Positions 47,006 through 54,502 of a stretch of 64,000 nt of DNA are shown in pieces (position 1 is the first letter of the stretch; each line of letters begins with the position of its first letter). A program made the translations under genes and the position numbers. Origin of the DNA: Acidimicrobiia bacterium (GTDB lineage Bacteria; Actinomycetota; Acidimicrobiia; IMCC26256; JAGPDB01); assembly GCA_018057765.1 (NCBI GenBank), contig JAGPDB010000003.1, positions 23,670 to 87,669 of the forward strand, given 5' to 3'. Below the pieces are notes generated by a model. It made no database searches, was not told where the DNA came from, and was given only the letters and a program-made list of their open reading frames with translations.

Positions 47006-47515
47006 ATGGGCCAATATTATAAAGGTGAACTGAGCGATTCTGAACTAGCTGATGCAAAGATTGCAATCATTGTTTCAAAATTTAATGAAGATATAACTAC
47101 AAAATTATTAGAAGGTGCTTTAGAAGAACTTAAGGATAATAATATTGATGAAGATAAAATTGAAGTAATGTACGTGCCTGGTGCTTTCGAATTAGGAGTT
47201 ACAGCTAAAGCTGCTGCTGAAAAGGGTAGTGATGCAGTAATCTGTCTGGGCGCTGTTATACAAGGCGGAACACCTCATTTTGAGTATGTAGCTAATACTT
47301 GTGCACTTGCAATTTCTAATGTAGCTTTAAATACTGGTGTACCTACCATCTTTGGAGTTTTAACTGTAAATAATCAGGAACAAGCAATAGAGCGAGTAGG
47401 TGGCAAAGAAGGCCATAAAGGAAAAGAGGCTGCAGCGACAGCTTTGGAAATGATTTCATTATTGCGTTCGATGAAGGAAGAAAAATCTAAAAAATTAACC
47501 GGATTTGTTTCTTAA
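47006..47515 (+). CDS. ribH: 6,7-dimethyl-8-ribityllumazine synthase
   Basis: 169 residues; penultimate step of riboflavin synthesis. Signatures seen: IVVSKFNEDIT-type start, PGAFELG, LGAVIQGGTPHFEYVAN with the catalytic His, and FGVLTVNNQEQAIERVGG. An AAAAAGGA ribosome site follows the repeat at 46963. Works directly with RibE in the lumazine-riboflavin complex. Confidence 0.94.
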   Translation: MGQYYKGELSDSELADAKIAIIVSKFNEDITTKLLEGALEELKDNNIDEDKIEVMYVPGAFELGVTAKAAAEKGSDAVICLGAVIQGGTPHFEYVANTCALAISNVALNTGVPTIFGVLTVNNQEQAIERVGGKEGHKGKEAAATALEMISLLRSMKEEKSKKLTGFVS

Positions 47516-47526
47516 GAATTTATAGT

Positions 47527-47772
47527 ATGTCAGATCATATTTTTAATAAAGATGAAATTGGACAATGTTACAGCGGGGAAGTTAAGTCTTTTGATAGCTA
47601 TATCGGTTTAGGCGAAATAGAGCTAGAAGATGGACGGATTTTAGATTTTCATTGCATAAATATTGCTGATGGCACAAGATTTATTGAAGTCGGATCCAAA
47701 ACAACATTTGATTTATATTTCCATCATAGAGGCCGTTTTGAAGCAAAAAACATCAAAACGCGTAAAGATTAA
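47527..47772 (+). CDS. Cold-shock-like small OB-fold protein
   Basis: 81 residues. The order GEVKSFDSYIGLGEIELEDG, FHCINIADGTRFIEVGSKTTFDL and RFEAKNI follows the five-strand cold-shock domain, but the aromatic RNP1 (KGFGFI) is replaced by a degenerate IGLGEI and RNP2 is also weak. Nucleic-acid binding is therefore uncertain. It lies 11 bases after ribH. Confidence 0.65.
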   Translation: MSDHIFNKDEIGQCYSGEVKSFDSYIGLGEIELEDGRILDFHCINIADGTRFIEVGSKTTFDLYFHHRGRFEAKNIKTRKD

Positions 47773-47831
47773 TAGAAATTATCCATATTTTCCGTTAAAC
47801 TAGAAAATCTAATTTGCTTAATTGCTGTTGA

Positions 47832-50462
47832 ATGGTACAATCTACACAAATGATGCACTTTAATGATATGGGGTCAGGGAGTAACTCCAGAATAGTATAT
47901 TTTACACCCACGGGTAATGAAACGCGGGATTTTCCGCCGATCGATAGATCTTTACGTGTAAATTATGGAGTGGATTTATTTGCATTTGCACATAAACACG
48001 CAGATCTAAGCGTCGCAAAAAAAAGATATAGCGAATTAGTTCAACAATATTTATCACAAGAGATAGTACCTTTTAGTGAAAAAGAAATTGAAATTCGAAA
48101 AGCAGTCGTAGAACTATTTTCATACACTTTGTTTTCTTCAGAGCCATTGAAAATTCCAAGTACACTATCTATTGATGAAGAGAATGGAATATATCTAAGA
48201 CATGATTTGTGTCATGGAACAAATGCAGATATTGCCGAACGGTTTATAGCTGAATTTTTTGAATTGGTCGGTAATGAAATATTTCAAACTGTTAGAAATG
48301 CATTGCAATCTACAATGGAAGACCATGAAGATGAATTTAAAGAATTGGTTGTTAAATATGTTAGTGAAACAGATGTTTTTAGATTTCTAAACACATTGGG
48401 TCTCCAACTTGATGTTGAAGAAATCCCAATAAGTCCAACAGAGCGACAATTTGAATTAACAAGAGAAAGGGCTAGACAACATGCCAGATTAACTGCAAAT
48501 GGACGTACAATTGATGGAAATACAGCAGGGCTAATTAATCGAGGAGTCGTCAGGCGAGATATGCAGTTGGACGATGAAACGGCTAGATCTAATATTAAAC
48601 ATACATTAGACCCGAGCGCAGACTTCCCAGGAGCTTTTCGGGCTTTTGTGATTGACTTAGTATTGGATCTTGTTGTTGATATGACCAAGGCCAAAAAATC
48701 AGAATTTAAAGTAGATTTTGATTATCGTAATGACACTGCATATGTTACCCATAGAAGCAATGCTGAATATGAAGTTTTTCTTGGGAATATTAGAACTGAC
48801 TTCAATGTATTGATGGACGATTTTTTTTACGTGAGTGACGAAGTCCAGACAATGTATTATCCAACTGAACCATTAGTTGGGATCTCTCCTAATGATGTAT
48901 TAGGGTTTACTTCACTAGAAGATTTATATGCTGATCGTTTTCGAAAAGCAGAGCCTTTCGATTCATTTTTGAAAATGCATATAAACTTAACCCAACTTTT
49001 ATTAGCGGCGCAAGGTATAGAAAGTGTCTTATATAAACCTAATAGTAGGCTTATAGTTCAATACTATAAGTGGGAAAACGTAAAAAATAATAGATACCTT
49101 AATTATATTGGAGGAAAAGCAGGATACATTAGTCAAGGGTTAGCTCAAACTGCTTCAAATATCGTTGACCGTTTCCAATATTTAGATGAACATGGACAAC
49201 ATATTGGCGAGGTGGTTGGTATAGATGAATCTTCCCAATTTGGTACAACACTATTATTACTGCATGAAAGCGATACATTAGAACCTGTTATTGAATATTC
49301 TGGACAAAATTATCAACTTTCTATACAACTTCAAGGAATAGGCAATAGTGGACTAGTCCCTAATGTAGCAGGCTATAGATTAATTGCTAAAAGTGATGAT
49401 TTATATTTCTTTGAACGAGATTCTGAATATATACAAAAAAATCTAGACGTAGTAGATATGGAGAAATCTTATATACGAAGTAATTTAAAGAAAACAATAC
49501 GTATATTAAACAAAATGGGAGCCACAGAGTTAGCTGAAGCTTTGAGCCAATTGCGTAGTCATTCAGGTATAACTAGAAGAGATCCAATTCTAATTACAGA
49601 AATTCAAGCTGCTGTTGCAAATAGTAGTATCTATTCTTTTGATCAATCTCTAAGTGTTGGACAAGCCACAAAATTAAAAGATTTCGGTAGTTGTGTTGTA
49701 GAAGGAAAATTAAATTTTCAGTGTACTGGTGCCAATCTTTTTTTAGGTCAATTGCTAAAGAGTATCGATCCTGGTTTAGATATTGAATTTATAACAGGGA
49801 ATGTCATAGATAGTGCTAGTACATCAATCAGGGCATCGAGTCATCAAATGTTACAGATAAAAACCTCGAAAGGAACATCATTTCTTGATGCTACTCCTTC
49901 TTTAGCTGTCAGTCGCGATAGCACTGACAAACCAGCGGATTTCTCGGTAGATGAACAAATTGCTGGTGCACCAAAAACCACAATTGTGCGGCAAGCAGAA
50001 ATACCAACTGTAAAGGATTTTAATAATAGAGTGCAAAGTTCATTAGATGATATGGATAGTTTTATTGACAGAATATCGAAAAATGTAAAAAAGCCTGGAG
50101 AATCAACTCGCGCGTATACTCTAAGACGTAGAGATTCCATCAAATATGATCCGGTATCGAGAGCGCATCTAGCTCTAGGAAGATTAAATGGCCTTATAAA
50201 TGATAAAAGTGGTGGTATAAAATTAGATAGTGAAGAAATATTATCAAATTTTAGATCAGCGTGTACTATGTTGGAAAACTACTCATCAAATGATACATTT
50301 TTCCATAAGCATCCTGACGTAAAAAAGGTTAATCCCAATATTGTCGAGAACTTATTAAGTATCATGACACCAATTAACGAGACATTGGCCCTACATCCAG
50401 ATTTAGTAGCATTCTCTATCCCTCAGTCTCCTATAACTGATTTCACTATGCCTACCCTATAA
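47832..50462 (+). CDS. Large protein with a transglutaminase-like domain
   Basis: 876 residues, no signal peptide or membrane helix. The region about 580-700 reads like the transglutaminase core: an ITEIQAAV helix, then C631 in FQCTGANLFLGQLL, an FITGN strand, H671 in SSHQMLQI and D686 in FLDATPS. The spacing Cys-40-His-15-Asp fits the family. The first 550 residues are not recognised; they include an RHDLCH segment (H124, C127, H128) that could bind metal. The C-terminal 170 residues look helical. Cytoplasmic peptidase, amidase or crosslinking roles are possible. It follows the ribH operon after 59 bases, with a TAAACT -10-like box at 47796. Confidence 0.65.
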   Translation: MVQSTQMMHFNDMGSGSNSRIVYFTPTGNETRDFPPIDRSLRVNYGVDLFAFAHKHADLSVAKKRYSELVQQYLSQEIVPFSEKEIEIRKAVVELFSYTLFSSEPLKIPSTLSIDEENGIYLRHDLCHGTNADIAERFIAEFFELVGNEIFQTVRNALQSTMEDHEDEFKELVVKYVSETDVFRFLNTLGLQLDVEEIPISPTERQFELTRERARQHARLTANGRTIDGNTAGLINRGVVRRDMQLDDETARSNIKHTLDPSADFPGAFRAFVIDLVLDLVVDMTKAKKSEFKVDFDYRNDTAYVTHRSNAEYEVFLGNIRTDFNVLMDDFFYVSDEVQTMYYPTEPLVGISPNDVLGFTSLEDLYADRFRKAEPFDSFLKMHINLTQLLLAAQGIESVLYKPNSRLIVQYYKWENVKNNRYLNYIGGKAGYISQGLAQTASNIVDRFQYLDEHGQHIGEVVGIDESSQFGTTLLLLHESDTLEPVIEYSGQNYQLSIQLQGIGNSGLVPNVAGYRLIAKSDDLYFFERDSEYIQKNLDVVDMEKSYIRSNLKKTIRILNKMGATELAEALSQLRSHSGITRRDPILITEIQAAVANSSIYSFDQSLSVGQATKLKDFGSCVVEGKLNFQCTGANLFLGQLLKSIDPGLDIEFITGNVIDSASTSIRASSHQMLQIKTSKGTSFLDATPSLAVSRDSTDKPADFSVDEQIAGAPKTTIVRQAEIPTVKDFNNRVQSSLDDMDSFIDRISKNVKKPGESTRAYTLRRRDSIKYDPVSRAHLALGRLNGLINDKSGGIKLDSEEILSNFRSACTMLENYSSNDTFFHKHPDVKKVNPNIVENLLSIMTPINETLALHPDLVAFSIPQSPITDFTMPTL

Positions 50463-50523
50463 TAATTAGTTAAGCAAACGCTTGATAAACTTACTTAATA
50501 TGACTTTTAAAAGGAATTAGAGA

Positions 50524-50976
50524 CTATTCGCCTTGTTCTGTAGCGTCATCGTTGCGCACTTGAACAAAAGCCATTTGAAGCTGACTAAGTGCTGCAGCAA
50601 GAGGATCTTTATGCTGCTCAAGACGATCGCCTAGACCGCTTAAAGTGGCAGCCATTGCATCAATACAAAGAGAAGCTTGGCTCAAACGAGCTTCTTTCTC
50701 AGCGCCAGTCAATGAAGTTGCTTCACTTAAATGAACAGTTGCAAGTTCATAAAATCCAACAATATGATTTCCTATAATGTCTTTTGCCGGAGTTTCTAAT
50801 AACTCAGCGCGCATTTTAGTGATTTGCTCTAAAGCTTGGGCTTTTTCATCCTCACTCATACCTGCAAAAGCGTCATCAGAAGCCATTTCTTGCTCTGCTT
50901 GATCATTTTTTGCTACTTGCTCAGAAGAATTATTTTGCGGAGAATTGTCTCCGCCTGGGGTCCAGAGGCCTGTCAT
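50524..50976 (-). CDS. DUF1844 family protein
   Basis: 150 residues on the reverse strand. The core from about residue 60 to 135 (HIVGFYELATVHL; ASLCIDAMAATLSGLGDRLEQHKDPLAAALSQLQMAFVQV) is the DUF1844 pattern; the N-terminal 45 residues are acidic and low-complexity, rich in Gln, Asn, Glu and Ala. A strong GAAAGGA site precedes the ATG, and a TAGACT -10-like box on the reverse strand lies at 51038-51043. The gene lies divergent from infC, as in most actinobacteria. Function unknown; a translation link is inferred from position. Confidence 0.85.
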   Translation of the reverse strand: MTGLWTPGGDNSPQNNSSEQVAKNDQAEQEMASDDAFAGMSEDEKAQALEQITKMRAELLETPAKDIIGNHIVGFYELATVHLSEATSLTGAEKEARLSQASLCIDAMAATLSGLGDRLEQHKDPLAAALSQLQMAFVQVRNDDATEQGE

Positions 50977-51078
50977 GTGCTATCCTTTCTATCTCACATA
51001 TTGCGAGAAAGTGAACCAGAAGGGTTCCACCTCTTAGAGTCTAGCGCGACTAAGTCCGCTCACTTTAACGGGGTAACA

Positions 51079-51126
51079 GTTTGATTATTTAATTAGTCAA
51101 ACAGAATTGACTGAGCGTTTTGCTCA
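51079..51126 (+). promoter_or_regulatory. Two hairpins in the infC leader
   Basis: The first is GTTTGATTA (51079-51087) with TAGTCAAAC (51094-51102), nine pairs with one G-U and a six-base loop. The second is TGAGC (51112-51116) with GCTCA (51122-51126) around GTTTT. Structured leaders that control infC-rpmI-rplT are known in other bacteria; here it is inference from structure and position. Confidence 0.4.
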
Positions 51127-51206
51127 TGTTGATTAGTCCTTCCACTTTTTCGGCCTTAAATCAGCATGTCTGTTTTAGGTAAAGACTACGAAAGGAATAC
51201 TAAGAA

Positions 51207-51941
51207 ATCGCTACTATAGAAACCCGAATAAACGATCAAATTCGTGCTAAGGAAGTTCGTGTAATTGGAGAAGATGGAAGCCAACTAGGCGTTCGAACTT
51301 TAAAAGATGCACTTATTCTTTCATCTACAGCTGACCTAGATCTTGTAGAAATAGCTCCAAATACTGCTCCGCCTGTTTGTAAAATAATGAACTTCGGTAG
51401 ATTTAAATATGAGCAAGAGCAAAAGAAAAAAGAAGCTCGCAAAAACACTACAAATGTTGTCGTAAAAGAAATGAAATTTCGTCCAAAAATCGATGGTCAT
51501 GATTATGACACGAAAATGACACATGTTAGAAGGTTTTTAGAAGAAGGATCAAAAGTAAAACTTACAATCATGTTCAGGGGTAGGGAAATGGCTCACCCAG
51601 AATTTGGTCGAGAATTGCTTAACAGGGTAGCTACAGATCTCGAAGATATAGCAATGGTCTTTCAGAATCCAACGCAAGATGGAAGAAATATGACTATGGT
51701 TCTTCACCCAACTGTAAAACCTAAGAAATCTATAGAATCAAAACAACTTGCTCGCGGAGAAAAAGTTTACAAAAACTTTTCAACATTAGATCGACTTGAA
51801 GGAAATTCAATCGAAGTAGAGTCAGATGTGGAAGTAGAACTAACAGCAAAAGATATAAGAAACGCAAAGAAATCTAAATATAAGAAAGGTATACAAGAAG
51901 AGTTAGACGGAATTGACTTGGACGGTGAACCAGAAGAGTAA
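51207..51941 (+). CDS. infC: Translation initiation factor IF-3, AUC start
   Basis: 244 residues. The reading frame extends well upstream of the first ATG; typical IF-3 N-terminal sequence (ETRINDQIRAKEVRVIG) begins at 51219. The frame is closed by TAA at 51201, leaving ATC at 51207 (AAAGGA site 10 bases upstream) or ATA at 51219 as the start. Non-AUG starts are characteristic of infC and allow IF-3 to repress itself. The N-domain ends near PPVCKIMNFGRFKYEQ; the C-domain follows, and the protein ends with an acidic tail of about 40 residues typical of actinobacteria. IF-3 keeps 30S subunits free and checks initiator pairing. Confidence 0.93.
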   Translation: MATIETRINDQIRAKEVRVIGEDGSQLGVRTLKDALILSSTADLDLVEIAPNTAPPVCKIMNFGRFKYEQEQKKKEARKNTTNVVVKEMKFRPKIDGHDYDTKMTHVRRFLEEGSKVKLTIMFRGREMAHPEFGRELLNRVATDLEDIAMVFQNPTQDGRNMTMVLHPTVKPKKSIESKQLARGEKVYKNFSTLDRLEGNSIEVESDVEVELTAKDIRNAKKSKYKKGIQEELDGIDLDGEPEE

Positions 51942-51945
51942 ATTA

Positions 51946-51961
51946 CAGGGTCCGTCCCTGC
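51946..51961 (+). repeat. Palindromic element CAGGGTCCGTCCCTGC, copy 1
   Basis: CAGGG (51946-51950) and CCCTG (51956-51960) around TCCGT, in the infC-rpmI spacer, 25 bases before the rpmI ATG. An identical core is found at 56885-56901 before tyrS. Confidence 0.65.
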
Positions 51962-51985
51962 AATAAAAGTGCATAAAGGAGAAAC

Positions 51986-52183
51986 ATGCCAAAAGTAAAA
52001 ACAAATAAATCAGCAGCCAAGAGATTCAAAATCTCTGGTACTGGAAAAATTCGACGTCGCAAACATGGTGGAGCACACCTTTTGTCTAAGAAATCATCAG
52101 CACGCAAACGTCGTCTGAACGAAATCGTTGAAGTTACTGGTAAAGATGCGCAAAAAGTTATGCGTCTATTAGGAAAAAGATAA
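51986..52183 (+). CDS. rpmI: 50S ribosomal protein L35
   Basis: 65-residue basic ribosomal protein, normal length, with the family signature KTNKSAAKRFKISGTGKIRR and the closing KRRLNEIVEV. AAAGGAG site ahead of the ATG. Second gene of infC-rpmI-rplT. Confidence 0.95.
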   Translation: MPKVKTNKSAAKRFKISGTGKIRRRKHGGAHLLSKKSSARKRRLNEIVEVTGKDAQKVMRLLGKR

Positions 52184-52193
52184 ATTTATAGTC

Positions 52194-52234
52194 AGGGTTC
52201 TAAGAGCGCAGTAATGCGAAACAGTTCAAACCCT
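52194..52234 (+). promoter_or_regulatory. Nested hairpin in the rpmI-rplT spacer
   Basis: AGGGTT (52194-52199) pairs with AACCCT (52229-52234) and encloses CGCA-GTAA-TGCG (52207-52218). L20 represses its own operon in E. coli and B. subtilis by binding leader RNA, so an L20 site is a reasonable but untested reading. Confidence 0.45.
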
Positions 52235-52272
52235 TTCCAAGGCAGAAATTATTTACATAAAGGAAAAAAATT

Positions 52273-52635
52273 ATGGCGCGTGTAAAACGTTCAGTAAATT
52301 CAAAAAAAGGCCGCAAGGCAATATTGGAAAAAGCAAAAGGTTATAGAGGCGCGAGACACCGCACGCTTCGTGCTGCAAATGAAGCAGTAATGAAAGCTGG
52401 CCAATATGCATATCGTGACCGACGTTCAAAAAAAGGCGATATTCGCCGTTTGTGGATTGTACGTATTAACGCACAGTGTCGTATAAACGAAATTAGTTAC
52501 TCTCAGTTTATTGCTGGCTTGAGAAAAGCAGAAGTAGATGTAGATCGTAAAATGCTTTCTGAAATGGCAGTCAATGACCAAGCAACTTTCGCAGTCTTAG
52601 TGCAAACAGCAAAAGACGCTTTAGCCGCTAAATAA
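52273..52635 (+). CDS. rplT: 50S ribosomal protein L20
   Basis: 120 residues, a long basic N-terminal helix ([28 protein letters not shown]) and a globular C-domain with [20 protein letters not shown]. Early 50S assembly protein and known translational repressor. AAAGGAA site ahead of the ATG; the next gene starts 3 bases after the stop. Confidence 0.96.
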   Translation: MARVKRSVNSKKGRKAILEKAKGYRGARHRTLRAANEAVMKAGQYAYRDRRSKKGDIRRLWIVRINAQCRINEISYSQFIAGLRKAEVDVDRKMLSEMAVNDQATFAVLVQTAKDALAAK

Positions 52636-52638
52636 TAA

Positions 52639-53403
52639 ATGTTAGAAAAAGCATTTGTAAAGGAGCTTCGTGAATTATCGCGAAGCTCTAATTTACGTCA
52701 TGAACATAGACTTGTTTTAGTTGAAGGATATAGAGCAATAGCTGGTGCGATCGACTTTGGCGCACAAATTGAAGAAATATATTATTCTTCTTCTGACAAA
52801 ATCTATCTATTTAAAAATATTGCTTCTGAGAAGATGATTAAAGTAAACGATAAAATTATTTCTCAGATAGCAACAACAAAAAATCCTCAAAGCATAATTG
52901 CTCTATGTAAAATGCCTATCTCAACTCCGAATTCTTTATCGACTGGAGATCATAAAAATAAACCAATTTTTATCTTAGATAATCTTACAGATCCGGGTAA
53001 TGTTGGAACAATAATTAGGAGTGCGGCAGCTTTCGGCTTTGGTGGCATTGTAGTACTAGGTGGTGTAGACCCATTTAATACAAAAGTAATTCGTTCAAGT
53101 GCAGGAACAATCTTTGGAATTGAAATCGTTATTGCTGATGAGTACCAACTAGTTGAAATTTTAAAAACAAGACCACTATATGCAACCAGGGCTGATGCAG
53201 ATCTTGAGTTAAACGAAGTTGACTTTGCAACTAATGCTGCTTTTGTACTCGGTAATGAGGCGCATGGTATAAAAGGTGAATTTTTTAAAAATAATGCCAC
53301 ACCATTACGTGTTAATATGGAAGAATTGTGTGAATCGTTAAATGTAGCGATGCTTGCAACGATAGTTGCACATCGAATATTTAGTGTAAAAGTGAAAATA
53401 TGA
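52639..53403 (+). CDS. SpoU/TrmH-family RNA ribose methyltransferase
   Basis: 254 residues. The N-terminal ribosomal-protein-like substrate-binding domain (to about residue 100) is followed by a SPOUT knot domain with the three motifs: LDNLTDPGNVGTIIRSAAAFG, FVLGNEAHGI and LNVAMLATIVAHRIF. It 2'-O-methylates a ribose in rRNA or tRNA; Mycobacterium has a similar gene (tsnR) after rplT. The specific target is not known. Confidence 0.9.
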   Translation: MLEKAFVKELRELSRSSNLRHEHRLVLVEGYRAIAGAIDFGAQIEEIYYSSSDKIYLFKNIASEKMIKVNDKIISQIATTKNPQSIIALCKMPISTPNSLSTGDHKNKPIFILDNLTDPGNVGTIIRSAAAFGFGGIVVLGGVDPFNTKVIRSSAGTIFGIEIVIADEYQLVEILKTRPLYATRADADLELNEVDFATNAAFVLGNEAHGIKGEFFKNNATPLRVNMEELCESLNVAMLATIVAHRIFSVKVKI

Positions 53404-53423
53404 GCGAAAGTTAATTTTATTAG

Positions 53424-54482
53424 ATGTCGAACTTAAATATAGCGGGACAAATTCAAGACGACCTAGTAAATGCTGGAGAAAAAGCATCTAAAGAGATAGA
53501 AGTTATTTGTGACACAAAATCTTTAAAAGAATTTGAATCAAAATACATAGGAAAAGATTCCGTATTCTTGTTATCTAGACAAAAAACGAAAGATGTTGAA
53601 CCTAGCGAACGCCCAATAATTGGTAAAGCTCTAAATTCTCACAAAGAGCTTATAGATTTACTAGTTGCTTCGAAACAAAAAGCGCTATTGGAAAAAGAAA
53701 ACCAAGCTAGATATGAAACCGAGAAATTAGATCTAAGCAGTGGTACTCATGGTGTTAAATTTGGAACATATCATTTAGTAACACAAACCCGACGCGAGCT
53801 CGAAGATATATTTTTAGGAATGGGCTATGTGCTTAACTATGGTCCGGAAGTAGAAACTGATTGGCATAATTTTGAAGCATTAAACTTTCCACCCTCTCAC
53901 CCAGCAAGAGAAATGCAAGACACTTTGTATGTCGAAGCACCTAATAGTGAGACCTCTGTAATGCGCACTCATACATCACCTGTTCAAGTACGTACTATGC
54001 TCGAGCAGAAACCGCCAATATATACAATTGTTACAGGACGTGTATATCGTAACGAAGCATTAGATGCACGTCATCTGCCAGTTTTTCATCAGCTTGAAGG
54101 TTTAGCAGTTGATGAAAATATTACCTTTAAGGATTTAAAAGGAACTATCGAGACTTTCGTCAGGGAACTTTTAGGCGATAAGACAAAAATACGAATGTTG
54201 CCATCGTTTTTTCCTTTTACTGAACCATCTGCAGAATTCGCTTCAAGTTGTCCATTCTGCGACATGAGTGGTTGTAGAGTTTGTTCTCATACCGGCTGGA
54301 TAGAAATTGGCGGTTGTGGAATGGTAGATCCAAATGTATTTGATTCTTGTGGTATCGACACAGAAAAATATACTGGCTTTGCGTTTGGATTTGGCATCGA
54401 CCGTATTGCGCAAATTAAATATGGTCTTAACGAATTGCGAATGGTATTCGACAATGATCAACGTTTCTTAAAGCAATTTTAA
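53424..54482 (+). CDS. pheS: Phenylalanyl-tRNA synthetase alpha subunit
   Basis: 352 residues. N-terminal coiled coil (about 1-90) and class II catalytic core: motif 2 HTSPVQVRTM with VTGRVYRNEALDARHLPVFHQLEG, FPFTEPSAE, and motif 3 GFAFGFGIDRIAQIKYG. It carries the CPFC and CRVC pairs before GWIEIGG, usual in this position. Works with PheT as a heterotetramer. Confidence 0.95.
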   Translation: MSNLNIAGQIQDDLVNAGEKASKEIEVICDTKSLKEFESKYIGKDSVFLLSRQKTKDVEPSERPIIGKALNSHKELIDLLVASKQKALLEKENQARYETEKLDLSSGTHGVKFGTYHLVTQTRRELEDIFLGMGYVLNYGPEVETDWHNFEALNFPPSHPAREMQDTLYVEAPNSETSVMRTHTSPVQVRTMLEQKPPIYTIVTGRVYRNEALDARHLPVFHQLEGLAVDENITFKDLKGTIETFVRELLGDKTKIRMLPSFFPFTEPSAEFASSCPFCDMSGCRVCSHTGWIEIGGCGMVDPNVFDSCGIDTEKYTGFAFGFGIDRIAQIKYGLNELRMVFDNDQRFLKQF

Positions 54483-54502
54483 GACAGTTCAGAGGTATAT
54501 AT

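Noticed and set aside
48284..48694. 136-residue reverse-strand open frame inside the 876-residue gene
   Set aside because: Antisense shadow with Ser/Leu-rich composition typical of such frames.
52184..52272. Possible tRNA because of a GTTCAAACCC T-arm-like string
   Set aside because: No acceptor stem, anticodon arm or D-arm can be fitted; the string is part of the nested hairpin between rpmI and rplT.
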